Notes: a model not told the origin generated them from the letters alone. Positions 42,629 through 53,594 are shown, numbered from the stretch's first letter. The stretch: 64,000 nucleotides of DNA from Acinetobacter corruptisaponis (GCF_030053775.1 NZ_CP125669.1:124001-188000), one strand, 5' to 3'. Translations and numbers: made by a program.

Positions 42629-45600
42629 TTATTCAATGGTTTTAGGTTTTCTAAACCCATGAAGCTTACGGTTAATATCATCAATAAAAGTATAGACCAC
42701 AGGAATCACCAGTAAAGACAGGAATGTACTGGTAATCAGTCCACCAATCACTGAAATTGCCATTGGTGCACGGAAGCTTGGATCAGTTCCAATACCTAAT
42801 GCAATCGGTAACATCCCAGCACCCATTGCCAGCGTAGTCATGATAATCGGGCGGGCACGTTTATGGCAGGCATCAAGCAAGGCATTGAAACGTGAATAGT
42901 CTCGTTCTTTTCTGGCAATAATGGCGTAATCCACCAAGAGAATTGAGTTTTTACTTGCGATTCCCATTAGCATGATTAAACCGATTAAGCTTGGCATTGA
43001 AAAGCTACTTTTTGCCAAAAGTAACAGCACGAAAGCGCCACCCAAAGACAGCGGTAATGCAACCAAGATGGTGATCGGTTGTAAAAAGTCCTTAAATAAA
43101 AGCACCAGCACCACATAAATACACAGTACACCCGTCAGCATTGCCAAGCCAAAGCTTGAGAATAATTCCTGCATCACTTCAGCATCACCAATATTGGTAC
43201 GTTTTACTGTCGGTGGTAGATTTTTCATGGTTGGTAATTGATCAACTTTCGCTGCAACATCACCCAAAGGCTGGTTGTTGAGCTCAATATTAAAGTTGAT
43301 ATTACGCAGACGGTTGAAGCGGTCAATCTGTGATGGTCCACTTTCAATATTTACATCGGCAATCGTTCCCAGCATGACAGGACCATGACTGCCCTTGATC
43401 ATGAGGCGTTTAATCAGTTCCTGATCCTGACGGGCGGCAAGAGGTAATTTAATCACCACAGGCACCTGACGCTGTGAAAGATTGAGTTTTGCCAGATTTT
43501 GGTCAAAGTCACCCGCAGTTGCGATACGTAAAGTCTCGGCAATATCGTAAGTGGTCACTCCTAAATCTGCGGCTTTGGCAAAGTCAGGGCGAATCACCAG
43601 TTCAGGACGAATCAGGGCCGCACTTGAAGTAATACTACCAATGTTTGGAATGGTGCGTAATTCACGTTCCAGTGCGCGGGCTGTTGACATCAAGGCTTCA
43701 GGGTCATCACCTGAAAGTGCCAGTTGATATTGGCTATTATTGCCCGCCAGACCGACCTGAATCCTAGCGCCTGGCAATGGTGCCAAACGTTGACGAATCT
43801 GGTCTTCAATGTCTTGTAGGCTGGCACTGCGGTCAGCACGTTCAGTGGTTTGAATGGTCAGAGTCGCTTTACGAGGTTCACTGGATGCACCACCAGCAAA
43901 GGGGTCACTTCCTGCCGCTCCACCACCAATGGTGGTATAGATGCTTTTAATTTCAGGATGATCCTTAATTAAGCTTCGTGCATATTCTGCCGTTTTTAAG
44001 GTATCGGCAAATTGTGAACCTGGAGTCAATTCCAGACGTACCTGCGTTTGTCCAGTGTCTGGTGGTGGTACAAATCCAGTTGGCAATAACGGAATCAGCA
44101 TAACTGAACCAATAAAAAAGGCGATTGCACCAAACAGCGTGATCCAGCGATGGTTTAAACACCACGTCACCAGACGCATATAGCCACGCATAACTTTGCC
44201 ATCTTTGGCACGGTCTTTCGCTAAAGTCGCTGTACCTTGATCATTGGCAGGTTGGTCAGTATCTTCATGGGGTTCAACTTTGCCTATCCAAGGTTTAAGG
44301 ATATAGGCAGACATCATTGGCGTAAGCAGACGTGCCACGAGCAAGGAGGCAAAAATTGCCAATGCTGCTGTCCAGCCAAACTGCACAAAGAATTTACCTG
44401 CAATACCACTCATAAACGCGGTCGGTAAGAATACGGCAATCAGGGTGAATGTGGTGGCAATCACGGCAAGCCCAATTTCATCGGCAGCTTCCATTGCCGC
44501 TTCATACGGTGTTTTACCCATCCTGAGATGTCGAATGATATTCTCAATCTCAACAATCGCATCATCGACCAGAATCCCGACCACCAGCGACATTGCCAGC
44601 AAGGTAACGGTATTGAGGGTGAAACCAAAAAAGTACATCCCAATCAAGGCTGGTAAAATCGACAATGGTAGGGCAGTTGCGGCAATAATGGTTGCACGCC
44701 AATCACGTAGGAACAGCCACACCACCAAGATGGCTAAAATGGCACCCTCATAAAGCAGGGACATCGAACCTTCATAGTTGTCAGCAACAGGTTTAACAAA
44801 GTTAAATGCTTCTGTAATCTTAATGTCTGGATGTGCAGCCTTGAGTTTATCCAGTGCCTCGACCACGCCCTTTTCAACATCAACCTCACTGGCACCCTTA
44901 CTACGGGTAATTTCAAAGCCAATCACAGGCTGTCCATTCAGCAATGCAGCAGAACGGCGTTCGGCAATACCATCATGAATGGTTGCGACCTGATCAAGAC
45001 GGATATGACGGCCATCACTGAGTGCAATATCCATTGCCCCAATTTCTTCGGCTGTTTTTACCGTTGCAATGGTGCGAATGGACTGTTCACTGCCGCCAAT
45101 CTTGGTTTGACCGCCAGATGCATCTTGCTGGATTAAGCGCAGTTGTCGGGTAATGTCAGTTGCTGTTGCATTCAGTGCCAATAATTTTTCAGGGTCAAGT
45201 TCAACCTCAACTTGACGGGTAACACCGCCCACACGAGCGACTGCACCCACACCCTTAACCTGTAGCATGGCGCGGGCAATATCATAGTCCACAAACCATG
45301 ACAGAGCCTCCTCATCCATTTTTGGCGACTGGATGGTATAGGTTAGAATAGGTGAACCTGATAAATTGATTTTACTGACAATGGGGTCACGTAAATCGGC
45401 AGGCAAGTCTGAACGCACTTGAGAAACTGCGTTACGAACGTCATCAACCGCTTCTTGCAGCGGTTTTTCCAGTTGGAACTCGGCTGTAACCGTGACAACA
45501 CCATCCTGAATATTGGTGTACTGATTCCTTAAACCTTGCAGGGTGGCAATCGAGTTTTCAATTTTACGAGCAACTTCAGTTTCCAGTTGTGGTGGCGCAG

Positions 45601-45760
45601 CACCTGGCAGGGCTGCGGTCACAGTCACCATTGGCAACTCAATATCTGGAAATTGCTGGATCTTCATCCATTTAAAACACATTAAACCCGTCAATCCCAG
45701 CATAATAAACAATAAAATGGCTGGAATAGGATTACGGATTGACCAGGCAGAGAAATTCAT
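42629..45760 (-). CDS. RND efflux permease (HAE1/AcrB type)
   Basis: A 1043-residue inner-membrane pump subunit: one N-terminal helix (IPAILLFIMLGLTGLMCF), a large periplasmic loop with FPDIELPMVTVTAALPGAAP, then the helix-4 proton-relay motif LVVGILVDDAIVEIENI (Asp pair near 403-404) and its second-half equivalent LIMLMGIASKNSILLVDYA. It exports drugs or other amphiphiles using the proton gradient with the adaptor gene one base upstream. No outer-membrane channel gene lies beside it, so it must borrow a TolC-like protein. The AGGGGAA site precedes the ATG. Confidence 0.95.
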   Translation of the reverse strand: MNFSAWSIRNPIPAILLFIMLGLTGLMCFKWMKIQQFPDIELPMVTVTAALPGAAPPQLETEVARKIENSIATLQGLRNQYTNIQDGVVTVTAEFQLEKPLQEAVDDVRNAVSQVRSDLPADLRDPIVSKINLSGSPILTYTIQSPKMDEEALSWFVDYDIARAMLQVKGVGAVARVGGVTRQVEVELDPEKLLALNATATDITRQLRLIQQDASGGQTKIGGSEQSIRTIATVKTAEEIGAMDIALSDGRHIRLDQVATIHDGIAERRSAALLNGQPVIGFEITRSKGASEVDVEKGVVEALDKLKAAHPDIKITEAFNFVKPVADNYEGSMSLLYEGAILAILVVWLFLRDWRATIIAATALPLSILPALIGMYFFGFTLNTVTLLAMSLVVGILVDDAIVEIENIIRHLRMGKTPYEAAMEAADEIGLAVIATTFTLIAVFLPTAFMSGIAGKFFVQFGWTAALAIFASLLVARLLTPMMSAYILKPWIGKVEPHEDTDQPANDQGTATLAKDRAKDGKVMRGYMRLVTWCLNHRWITLFGAIAFFIGSVMLIPLLPTGFVPPPDTGQTQVRLELTPGSQFADTLKTAEYARSLIKDHPEIKSIYTTIGGGAAGSDPFAGGASSEPRKATLTIQTTERADRSASLQDIEDQIRQRLAPLPGARIQVGLAGNNSQYQLALSGDDPEALMSTARALERELRTIPNIGSITSSAALIRPELVIRPDFAKAADLGVTTYDIAETLRIATAGDFDQNLAKLNLSQRQVPVVIKLPLAARQDQELIKRLMIKGSHGPVMLGTIADVNIESGPSQIDRFNRLRNINFNIELNNQPLGDVAAKVDQLPTMKNLPPTVKRTNIGDAEVMQELFSSFGLAMLTGVLCIYVVLVLLFKDFLQPITILVALPLSLGGAFVLLLLAKSSFSMPSLIGLIMLMGIASKNSILLVDYAIIARKERDYSRFNALLDACHKRARPIIMTTLAMGAGMLPIALGIGTDPSFRAPMAISVIGGLITSTFLSLLVIPVVYTFIDDINRKLHGFRKPKTIE

Positions 45761-45761
45761 T

Positions 45762-46949
45762 TTAATTCCCCTGTGTGGTCACAAGTTGTTTGGTCAATGG
45801 CGTATCAGGAATGTCTTTTGCGACAGTCACTAAATCACCATCGGTGAGGAAACCTGTACCAGACGCAACCAGTTTTACATTTGCAGGCAAGTCCAGAATC
45901 TCAACACGATCAGCCAAACGTCGCCCAACAGTCACTTTTTGCTGTGCCACACGATTGTTGTTACCCACGATAAACACATAGGCAAAACCATCACGTAACA
46001 ACAAGGCAGTTTGTGGAATGGTCAGTGCTTGTTTCTCCCCTAAATCAAATTCACCTTTTACAAACATGCCCATACGGACCGCCTGAGTGGCTGGCAAGTC
46101 GACATAGACTAATCCATAGCGGGTTTGAGGATCGATCACAGGGGCAATCATCCGAACCTTACCAGTAATGGCAGGCTGGGCAGGGTCAGGCGAGAAAATA
46201 CGTGCATTCATCCCTTGCTTGAGTTTATACAAATCCGAAGTGGTGACTTCCGCACGCCATTCCAGACGATGATCCCGAATCAGGCGGAACAGTTCCTGTC
46301 CAGTTTGAGCCAAAGAACCAACAGTTGCGGTACGGGCTGAAATCACGCCATTGTCAGGTGAGATCACCTGAGTTTGTGCCAAACGTAGTTGATTGCTTTC
46401 AATCTGTGCTTTGGCTGCATCAAGTCTAGCTTGGGCAGTGGCTTGCGAGGTTTGATATTGAGTCGATTCCTGAGCCGAGATTGCACCTGTATTCCTGAGC
46501 TGCTGAATCCGTTTATTGTTGGTCACGGCATCAGCCAGTACAGCCTGTGCTTCGGCATAGCTGGCTTTGGCCGCCGCCAAATCGGCACGGATGGTATCGC
46601 TGTTAATCTCTGCCAAAACCTGTCCGCGTTTAACCTCATCACCGACATTGACATTGACACGCGTGAGGCGCTGACCAGACAATTCGCTGCCAATGACGAC
46701 TTCTTGCCAAGCTGCAATATTGCCATTTGCGGTGAATGTTTGCTTCCAGTTTTGCTGTTCAGGTTGAACAACAGTTACGGTCAAAGCAGCTTTGGGTGCG
46801 GTTGTTGCGGTATTTTTTGGTTGTGTTGTTGCAATGGTTTTGCTTGAGCTTGCTTTCCATAGCAGAAGTGCAACAAATAGCAATATGATCACGATTGCCA
46901 AAATGAACCAAACTTTTTTCTTTGTTTTCAGGGGAGTTTGAGAAGTCAT
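45762..46949 (-). CDS. RND periplasmic adaptor (membrane-fusion) protein
   Basis: A 395-residue adaptor: an uncleaved N-terminal membrane anchor (VWFILAIVIILLFVALLLW, residues 13-31), then TANGNIAAWQEVVIGSELSG, the lipoyl/hairpin part with ANSKASYAEAQAVLADAV-like helices, and a beta-barrel part (IPQTALLLRDGFAYVFIV). It joins the permease to the outer-membrane channel. It is the promoter-proximal gene of the pair and ends one base before the permease start. A short AT palindrome, CAATTTAAATTG (about 46962-46973), lies upstream and could be an operator. Confidence 0.93.
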   Translation of the reverse strand: MTSQTPLKTKKKVWFILAIVIILLFVALLLWKASSSKTIATTQPKNTATTAPKAALTVTVVQPEQQNWKQTFTANGNIAAWQEVVIGSELSGQRLTRVNVNVGDEVKRGQVLAEINSDTIRADLAAAKASYAEAQAVLADAVTNNKRIQQLRNTGAISAQESTQYQTSQATAQARLDAAKAQIESNQLRLAQTQVISPDNGVISARTATVGSLAQTGQELFRLIRDHRLEWRAEVTTSDLYKLKQGMNARIFSPDPAQPAITGKVRMIAPVIDPQTRYGLVYVDLPATQAVRMGMFVKGEFDLGEKQALTIPQTALLLRDGFAYVFIVGNNNRVAQQKVTVGRRLADRVEILDLPANVKLVASGTGFLTDGDLVTVAKDIPDTPLTKQLVTTQGN

Positions 46950-47149
46950 CTTTCTATAGTCAATTTAAATTGATGGCTAAGTATAGACGAAGATTTCAAC
47001 CGATGGTTAAAACAGAAAGATGAATATTAGTTTTGAATCTGTATTTTATCTTTTATGTAAAAAATACAAAATCTAATGCTTGCCCAAAGCGTTTGATTTA
47101 TAAACTATAGAGTATATACTAAATGTATATAGCAGATTGGAGAAGTGGA

Positions 47150-47377
47150 ATGATTACATCTATATTCATGAATAATCGTACACAGGCGGTTCGATTACCA
47201 AGTGTCTACCGTTTTTCGGAACAGACACAAAAAGTGTTTGTTCGTCAAATGGGAGTTGAGCGTGTAATTAGCCAAGTAGATCAGGTTTGGGATAGTTTTT
47301 TTGATAATCCAGACTTAACTGTGTCTGACGATTTTGAGCGTGGAGAACAGCTCAATAGCGAGCGTGAGTCTTTTTAA
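47150..47377 (+). CDS. vapB: VapB-type antitoxin
   Basis: A 75-residue protein with an AbrB/VapB-like N-terminal DNA-binding strand motif (MNNRTQAVRLPSVYRF) and an acidic C-terminal tail (DDFERGEQLNSER) that would wrap the toxin. The ATG at 47150 has GGAGAAGTG upstream; the in-frame 47123 start lacks a site. The stop abuts the vapC ATG directly. The TATAC-rich repeats near 47110-47133 are candidate operator half sites. Confidence 0.9.
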   Translation: MITSIFMNNRTQAVRLPSVYRFSEQTQKVFVRQMGVERVISQVDQVWDSFFDNPDLTVSDDFERGEQLNSERESF

Positions 47378-47779
47378 ATGCTGAAATATATGCTTGATAC
47401 CAATATCGTTATTTATGTCATAAAACAAAAACCGCCGCAGGTACGAACCAAATTTAATAGCGTTGCCACACAGCTTTGTGTAAGTAGTGTGACTGTTGCC
47501 GAATTGATTTATGGTGCTGAAAACAGCCAATACCCTGAAAAGAATCTATACATCGTTGAGAATTTTCTTTCACGGTTGCAGATATTGGATTATGGTCTGG
47601 AAGCTGCGATTCAGTATGGAAATATCAAGGCTATTCTTAGAAAAACTGGGCAGCTCATCAGTGATAATGATTTACATATTGCTGCCCACGCGCGAAGTAA
47701 AGGTTTGATATTGGTGACCAACAATACGAAAGAGTTTGAACGTGTGCCTGCATTACAGTTAGAAAACTGGGTCGGATGA
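47378..47779 (+). CDS. vapC: VapC-type PIN-domain toxin
   Basis: A 133-residue PIN RNase: MLDTNIVIYVIK (first acidic residue, near 6), SSVTVAELIYGAE (Glu), LISDNDLHIAAHARS (Asp pair) and LILVTNNTKEFERV (last acidic cluster). The four acidic positions needed for metal binding are present, so the toxin should be active; VapC relatives cut initiator tRNA or rRNA. It is translated together with vapB (no gap). Confidence 0.92.
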   Translation: MLKYMLDTNIVIYVIKQKPPQVRTKFNSVATQLCVSSVTVAELIYGAENSQYPEKNLYIVENFLSRLQILDYGLEAAIQYGNIKAILRKTGQLISDNDLHIAAHARSKGLILVTNNTKEFERVPALQLENWVG

Positions 47780-47780
47780 T

Positions 47781-47818
47781 AAAAATCCCCAAAATATCAA
47801 ATGAATTTTGGGAATTTT
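47781..47818. terminator. convergent terminator vapC/dapC
   Basis: CCCAAAAT pairs with ATTTTGGG, with A-run and T-run at the ends. Confidence 0.7.
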
Positions 47819-47820
47819 AT

Positions 47821-48990
47821 TTATAAAATCGCTTTCAACCGCTTCACGACTTCTTCGCATTGTGCTAAATCAGCGACAAGTGCCATCCGTACATGATTTT
47901 CGCCTGGATTACCCTGTTCGGTATCACGGGAGAGGTAACGGCCTGGCAATACCTTGATATGCGCTTTTTCCATCAACATTTTGGCAAAAGCTTCATCATT
48001 ATCAACTTTAAGCCAATAATAGAAACCTGCATCTGGTTTTTGTAAGGGCAGTAAATGACCCAGTTCGGACTGGAATAAATCAAACTTGGCACGATATTGC
48101 TGACGGTTTTCTTCTACATGCGTTTCATCATTCCACGCTGCAATCGAAGCCAATTGGTGTTGTACAGGCATTGCTGCACCGTGATAGGTACGATATTGCA
48201 AATAAGGTTTTAACAGTGCAGCATCACCAGCCACAAAACCTGAGCGCATTCCTGGCAAGTTTGAACGCTTAGACAATGAGTGGAACACGATACAGTTTTT
48301 ATAGTCGTCACGTCCCAATTCAGCACAAACTTCCAATAGCCCAATTGGTGCCTGATCAAACCACAGTTCTGAATAACATTCATCAGATGCAATCACAAAA
48401 CCATATTGGTCAGAAAGCGCAATCAGCTTTTTAAACTGTTCTTTTGACAGTACTGTACCTGTTGGATTACCTGGGGTACACACGAATAATAATGCGGTTT
48501 TTTCCCAAACTTCGGCAGGCACGGCATCAAAATCGCCGAGATAGCCATTTTCTTCAGTGCAGTTGATAAAATAAGGCTTTGCACCTGCCAACAGCGCAGC
48601 ACCTTCATAAATCTGGTAAAACGGGTTCGGCATCACGATATAAGGTGCATCTTCACGTTTAATCAATGCCTGAACAAAAGAGAAGATTCCTTCCCGTGTT
48701 CCAGAAACAGGCAAAATATGATCTTCCGCACTGATTTGGTTCAGCTTGAAACGATTGCTCAGCCATTGTGCAATACTCTGGCGCAGCTCAGGCAAGCCTT
48801 TACTATTTGGATAGGTTGATAAATGCCCAAAATTATCAATAATCGCTTGTTTAACGAACTCAGGTGCTGGATGTTTAGGTTCACCAATTGAAAGTGGAAT
48901 CAACGGTAAATCGGCAGGTTGTAGCCCTTTAAAAAGCTGGTTTAACTTTTCAAAAGGATAAGGATGCAATAAAGATAAACTTGAGTTCAT
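47821..48990 (-). CDS. dapC: succinyldiaminopimelate transaminase
   Basis: A 389-residue fold-type I aminotransferase: LIPLSIGEPKHPAPEF near residue 31, TPGNPTGTVLSKEQF near 171, ASDECYSELWFD, and the PLP Lys in FHSLSKRSNLPGMRSGF (near 233). This block pattern (SKRSNLPGMRSGF) is typical of DapC in lysine and peptidoglycan synthesis. The start at the ATG at 48990 (MNSSLSLLHPYPF) is preferred over a TTG at 49005. glnD follows on the same strand, but upstream. Confidence 0.92.
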   Translation of the reverse strand: MNSSLSLLHPYPFEKLNQLFKGLQPADLPLIPLSIGEPKHPAPEFVKQAIIDNFGHLSTYPNSKGLPELRQSIAQWLSNRFKLNQISAEDHILPVSGTREGIFSFVQALIKREDAPYIVMPNPFYQIYEGAALLAGAKPYFINCTEENGYLGDFDAVPAEVWEKTALLFVCTPGNPTGTVLSKEQFKKLIALSDQYGFVIASDECYSELWFDQAPIGLLEVCAELGRDDYKNCIVFHSLSKRSNLPGMRSGFVAGDAALLKPYLQYRTYHGAAMPVQHQLASIAAWNDETHVEENRQQYRAKFDLFQSELGHLLPLQKPDAGFYYWLKVDNDEAFAKMLMEKAHIKVLPGRYLSRDTEQGNPGENHVRMALVADLAQCEEVVKRLKAIL

Positions 48991-49053
48991 TGAAACAATT
49001 ACCAAACTGTAGGGGCGTATTGCCTACGCCCAATGCATTGATGAAAATTGGAA

Positions 49054-51717
49054 TTACGATGGGTTAAAAACCTGATTTGACACTTCATCCAAAGCCGCTT
49101 TTAGCGTTTCCGCAAAAGCCTTGACTTCTTCATCTGTAAGCAATACACCATTTTTCTTGGTGACAAAGAAAATATCCTCGGCACGTTCACCCAATGTTGC
49201 AATTTTTGCAGAGTGAATGTCCAGACCTTGCAGCATAAACAAGGCACCAATCCGTGCCAGTAAGCCTGGTTGATCCAGTGTCGAGATTTCAACCATATGT
49301 TGCTGTAAGGCTGGGTTCAGGACAATATCGACCGTATTCTGCACATCAAAGTGACGTAAATGACGCGGAATACGGCGCTGCATAATACCTGGATATTGGT
49401 CTGAATGGCTGAGAGCATCAACCAGCGCCGCTTTAACCTTACGTTCCCGATCAGGATCGGTGAGCAATGTCCCAAAACGGTCCAGCACCAAGTAAGTATC
49501 CAGGCTAAATGCAGTGCTTGCGGTGATAATTCGTGCATCCTGAACATCAAGGTTCATACGGTCCAGCACAGCCACAGTGGTTGCAAACAGGTTAGGCTGG
49601 TCACGGGTATAAATGAAGATTTGAACCGCATCATCTGCGGCATTACGATGTGCGCGTAATAAAACCAAAGGCTCTGGATTATCGCCGTGCTGTAGAATCG
49701 CCTGAGTGTGCCATGCAATCTCATTGGCAGACTCCTTGACAAAATATTCATCCCCCAGCTCTTGCCAGACTTTTTCTACTTCTGCGAGAGAGAAGTCATT
49801 GACCAGTAATTCACTGGCTGCAAACTTGGTGTCCTCAATCAGCATCTGATAATCAACTGGACGACCTAAGCCTGAGCGAATCACGTCACGGGCGTAGGTA
49901 TAGAGCTGGCGCATCAGGGAGGCACGCCATGTATTCCAGAGCTTTGGATTGGTTGCATTAATATCTGCGACAGTCAATGTATAGAGATAATCCAGATGCT
50001 CCATGTCGCCGACTTTTTCAGCAAACTCTTTTACTTCGTCAGGATCGGAAATATCTTTTTTCTGTGCAGTCAGTGACATCAGGAGGTGGTTGTTAATCAA
50101 CCATGCCACCAGTTTGCATTCGCGTTCGGTAAAACCATGTGTGCGGCAGAACTCAATCGCATCAATTGCCCCAAGTTCGCTATGGTCACCGCCACGACCT
50201 TTGGCGATGTCATGGAAAATTGCCGCCATATACACAATGTCATGGCGTGCAATACGCTGGAACACTGAGCTGACCACAGGGAAATCCTTGGCAAATTCAG
50301 GCTCTTTAAAACGGCTGAGATTACGCAGCAATAACAGGGTATGTGCATCAACCGTATAAATATGGAACAGGTCGTATTGCATCAATCCCATAATCTGCCC
50401 GAAAGCAGGAATGTAGTTGCCCAAAACGCCGTACCGTTTCATTGCCACCATCGTATTGTAGAGATGTGGTGAGCGAATGATCGACATAAACAGCGCTTGA
50501 TGTTCTGGGTTGTCACGGAAACGCTGGTCAATCCGCTTGGCTGCAAGGACCAACAAACGCAAGGTGCGGGCACGGATGCCTGTAATCTCAGGACGGTTTG
50601 CCAATAAATAGAATAATTCTAGAATCGCACTGGGTTCTTCAGAGAAAACCTTATGGTGCTGTACTGCAAGCTTGCCATCCACAATTTTAAAACGGTCATT
50701 GATCTCTACGATCTGGCGTTCATAGTCAGGCAAACGTGGGGTAATCACCGACTCATTGAAATAGGCAAGTAGCATTTCATTGAGGGTGGAAACCTGTTGG
50801 GCAGTGCGGTAATACCGTTTCATGAACTGTTCAACGGCAAAATTGACGTGTTGACCCTCTTCACGAACATAGCCAAACTTTGCTGCAATATCGCGTTGAT
50901 ATTCAAACAATAAACGGTTTTCATCACGTTTTGCCAAGCGATGTAAATGGGTACGGATTTCCCATAGGAAACTTTCCGCTTCTTCAAGTACAGCAAGCTC
51001 AAATTCAGTGATAAAACCTAAATGTACAAGGTCATAGATACGGTTGACGCGGAAGTGGCGTTTAGCAATCCAGCCAATCTGGTTGATATCACGAATACCG
51101 CCTGGCGCATTTTTAATGTCGGGTTCCAGATTGCTTTCAGTGTTGTTGTGCTGGGCATAGCGCTTGGCTTGCTCAGCCATTTTCGCGTCATAGAACGTTT
51201 TATCAGTCCAGGTTTGCGCCACAATACGGCGTGGCCACTTGGCAAGCTGTTCATTGCCTGTGATCAAACGCGCTTCAATCAGGGTGGTGGCAACCGTCAG
51301 GTCATTGCTGGCTTGTTCGACGCAGTTTTGAATAGTTCGGACACTGGTGCCAGGCTTGAAATTACCGACATCCCAAAGTGAGGAAATGAAAGCGGAAATC
51401 AGCTTACCTTGTTCTTCGCTGATTTCATCCTCTGACAAAATCATGATGTCGGTATCAGAATAGGGTAGCATCTCATGGCGGCCATAACCACCAACCGCAA
51501 ATAAACCCAACTCGGTCTGGTCTAAACCCGCATGATTCCAAAGAAAAATGAGTGCTTCATCAATGGAGTCAGATCGGGCACTAATCACATCACGAATCGG
51601 TTGCCCATTTTCATAACTCTCCTGTAATTGTTTTTCTACATCTGTACGCCATTGGTTAATGGCCTGAATATCATGAAGACTGGTGACGTAGTTTAACAAT
51701 GGAGAGGTATTGATCAT
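49054..51717 (-). CDS. glnD: [protein-PII] uridylyltransferase / uridylyl-removing enzyme
   Basis: An 887-residue nitrogen sensor. The nucleotidyltransferase motif [19 protein letters not shown] (near 76-94), the HD phosphohydrolase segment [20 protein letters not shown] (near 455-475) and two C-terminal ACT domains ([42 protein letters not shown]) are all present. It uridylylates or deuridylylates PII according to glutamine. It precedes dapC on the minus strand, as in many gamma-proteobacteria. Confidence 0.96.
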   Translation of the reverse strand: MINTSPLLNYVTSLHDIQAINQWRTDVEKQLQESYENGQPIRDVISARSDSIDEALIFLWNHAGLDQTELGLFAVGGYGRHEMLPYSDTDIMILSEDEISEEQGKLISAFISSLWDVGNFKPGTSVRTIQNCVEQASNDLTVATTLIEARLITGNEQLAKWPRRIVAQTWTDKTFYDAKMAEQAKRYAQHNNTESNLEPDIKNAPGGIRDINQIGWIAKRHFRVNRIYDLVHLGFITEFELAVLEEAESFLWEIRTHLHRLAKRDENRLLFEYQRDIAAKFGYVREEGQHVNFAVEQFMKRYYRTAQQVSTLNEMLLAYFNESVITPRLPDYERQIVEINDRFKIVDGKLAVQHHKVFSEEPSAILELFYLLANRPEITGIRARTLRLLVLAAKRIDQRFRDNPEHQALFMSIIRSPHLYNTMVAMKRYGVLGNYIPAFGQIMGLMQYDLFHIYTVDAHTLLLLRNLSRFKEPEFAKDFPVVSSVFQRIARHDIVYMAAIFHDIAKGRGGDHSELGAIDAIEFCRTHGFTERECKLVAWLINNHLLMSLTAQKKDISDPDEVKEFAEKVGDMEHLDYLYTLTVADINATNPKLWNTWRASLMRQLYTYARDVIRSGLGRPVDYQMLIEDTKFAASELLVNDFSLAEVEKVWQELGDEYFVKESANEIAWHTQAILQHGDNPEPLVLLRAHRNAADDAVQIFIYTRDQPNLFATTVAVLDRMNLDVQDARIITASTAFSLDTYLVLDRFGTLLTDPDRERKVKAALVDALSHSDQYPGIMQRRIPRHLRHFDVQNTVDIVLNPALQQHMVEISTLDQPGLLARIGALFMLQGLDIHSAKIATLGERAEDIFFVTKKNGVLLTDEEVKAFAETLKAALDEVSNQVFNPS

Positions 51718-51738
51718 GAAAATGGTTCTTCTATCAAA

Positions 51739-51776
51739 TTCCCTCTTTATAAAAGAGGGATTAAGGGAGATTTTAA
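51739..51776. repeat. REP-like palindrome (copy related to 31314)
   Basis: CCCTCTTT-ATA-AAAGAGGG (51741-51759) followed by ATTAAGGGAGATTTTAAG. Flanks and layout match the element at 31312-31350. It lies between the purT stop and the glnD start. Confidence 0.65.
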
Positions 51777-52981
51777 GCGTTGGTTTCTACACTCACTTGG
51801 TCTGCTGCCTGTTGTGCCAGTTCACGCGCAAGGTCTGTAGTTTCAGCACGTGCAGTTGCAACACCCATACGACGGCGTTTGAAGCCCTCTGGTTTACCAA
51901 ACAAGCGCAAGTCAGTGTTCGGGTTTGCCAAAGCAAGATTTAAGCCAGAGAAGCTCAGGTTGTTCGCATCAACACCTGCATAGATTACGGCACTGGCTGC
52001 CACACTATGACGTGCGGTATTCACAGGCAAACCTAAAATCGCACGGGCATGCAGCTCAAATTCACTCTGGAACTGTGATGCCAAGGTCACTAGACCTGTG
52101 TCATGCGGGCGAGGTGAGACCTCACTGAACCAGACCTTATCGCCTTTGATAAATAGCTCTACCCCAAAAATACCACAGCCACCCAAAGCGGTTGTGACTT
52201 TATTTGCAATACGTTTTGCTTCCTGCAAGGCCGCTGCCGTCATGGGTTGTGGCTGCCAGCTTTCAACATAGTCGCCTGCATCCTGACGGTGTCCAATTGG
52301 ATCACAGTAATGGGTTTCGATTTCCCCTGTTTCTGGATTCTTGGCACGAACGGTAAGCAGGGTAATTTCAAAGTCAAAATCAATTTGTGATTCAATGATC
52401 ACTGTACCCTGATTGACACGACCGCCTTGCATGGCATATTCCCAGGCCGCATCAACCTCATCAAACTTCTTAACACGGGACTGACCCTTGCCAGAAGAGG
52501 ACATGACGGGTTTAACAAAGTTTGGATAACCAATGTCGTCACAGGCCGCACGGAAGCTTTCCAATGTGCTGGCAAAACGATAGGCTGAAGTTGGCAAGCC
52601 CAGTTCTTCCGCAGCCAAACGGCGAATGCCCTCACGGTTCATGGTGAGGTTGACGGCTTTTGCCGATGGAATCACAGTTGCAGTTTGGCTTTGCTCGATT
52701 TCAAGCAAAACCTCAGTCGCAATTGCCTCAATTTCAGGAACAATTAAATTCGGTTTAATTTTTTCAATCAGTTGTTTTAATTCAGTTGGATTTGCCATAT
52801 TCAGGGTATAGGAATAATGGGCAACTTGCATGGCAGGTGCATGGTCATAACGATCAGCTGCATGAACTTCCACACCCAGGCGTTGTAAAGAAATCACCAC
52901 TTCTTTACCCAGCTCTCCAGAACCTAACAGTAAAACCTTAAATGCAGAAGATTGAAGTGGAGTTCCAAGAGTAACGCTCAT
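51773..52981 (-). CDS. purT: formate-dependent phosphoribosylglycinamide formyltransferase
   Basis: A 402-residue ATP-grasp enzyme: [22 protein letters not shown] (residues 13-34), [14 protein letters not shown] near 155, [29 protein letters not shown] near 265-290 and [12 protein letters not shown] near the end. It makes formylglycinamide ribonucleotide from formate and ATP in purine synthesis. The ATG at 52981 is followed by MSVTLGTPL, the usual start. Confidence 0.96.
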   Translation of the reverse strand: MSVTLGTPLQSSAFKVLLLGSGELGKEVVISLQRLGVEVHAADRYDHAPAMQVAHYSYTLNMANPTELKQLIEKIKPNLIVPEIEAIATEVLLEIEQSQTATVIPSAKAVNLTMNREGIRRLAAEELGLPTSAYRFASTLESFRAACDDIGYPNFVKPVMSSSGKGQSRVKKFDEVDAAWEYAMQGGRVNQGTVIIESQIDFDFEITLLTVRAKNPETGEIETHYCDPIGHRQDAGDYVESWQPQPMTAAALQEAKRIANKVTTALGGCGIFGVELFIKGDKVWFSEVSPRPHDTGLVTLASQFQSEFELHARAILGLPVNTARHSVAASAVIYAGVDANNLSFSGLNLALANPNTDLRLFGKPEGFKRRRMGVATARAETTDLARELAQQAADQVSVETNA

Positions 52982-53110
52982 GCGAATAATCCTATCCTGA
53001 TAAATTTGTGTTTAAGCATAGCAGAACTTTCTGCTGAATTAAGCTTAAATTGACACAAAAAACATGGTTTTTGTTAGACAAAAATCCTGCCTTGTATCGT
53101 TCTCGCTTAT

Positions 53111-53500
53111 TTAGACATTGACCTGATAGTTCAGTCCCAATTCATCCGCATTTTTACCTCGTATTCCCCAGTTGCATTTCGGTGTTTCAAAAATCGTGAT
53201 TTCAATATCCTGAGCCGAAATGCCACATTGTTGTTGAATATTGGCAAAGATTGCCTGCACAAAACGCTTTTTGGTTTCTATGCTTCGACCCTCAAACATG
53301 GAAATTTCAATAATGATGTAGTTGTCACTACGGTCATCTGGATAGATAAAATCATCTTGTTCCAGGGCAATAAAACGCTGAAACTTCTTTTCCACAGGAT
53401 AGCTCAGACTTTCAACCAAAGCCTGATGGATGGCCTGGGAAAGCTGATCTCTAAACTGATCTATTGTTTTGCGATGCGCATAGATTTTTATTTGTGACAT
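53111..53500 (-). CDS. tautomerase-superfamily protein lacking the N-terminal proline
   Basis: A 129-residue protein of the Tautomerase_3/MSAD-like type: MSQIKIYAHRKTI at the start, a central strand DNYIIIEISMFEGRSIETKK and FETPKCNWGIRGKNADEL at the end. In this superfamily residue 2 (Pro1 after Met removal) is the catalytic base. Here it is Ser (TCA, one base from the Pro codon CCA). Therefore the classical activity is probably lost or altered. No operon partner. Confidence 0.82.
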   Translation of the reverse strand: MSQIKIYAHRKTIDQFRDQLSQAIHQALVESLSYPVEKKFQRFIALEQDDFIYPDDRSDNYIIIEISMFEGRSIETKKRFVQAIFANIQQQCGISAQDIEITIFETPKCNWGIRGKNADELGLNYQVNV

Positions 53501-53594
53501 GAGTGGTTTTATCCATGATAAATAAGTAACAATGATTGAGAATTATTCCCAGATTGACTAGCATAATGCCGAAATATTTCATTGGCGACTTGAT

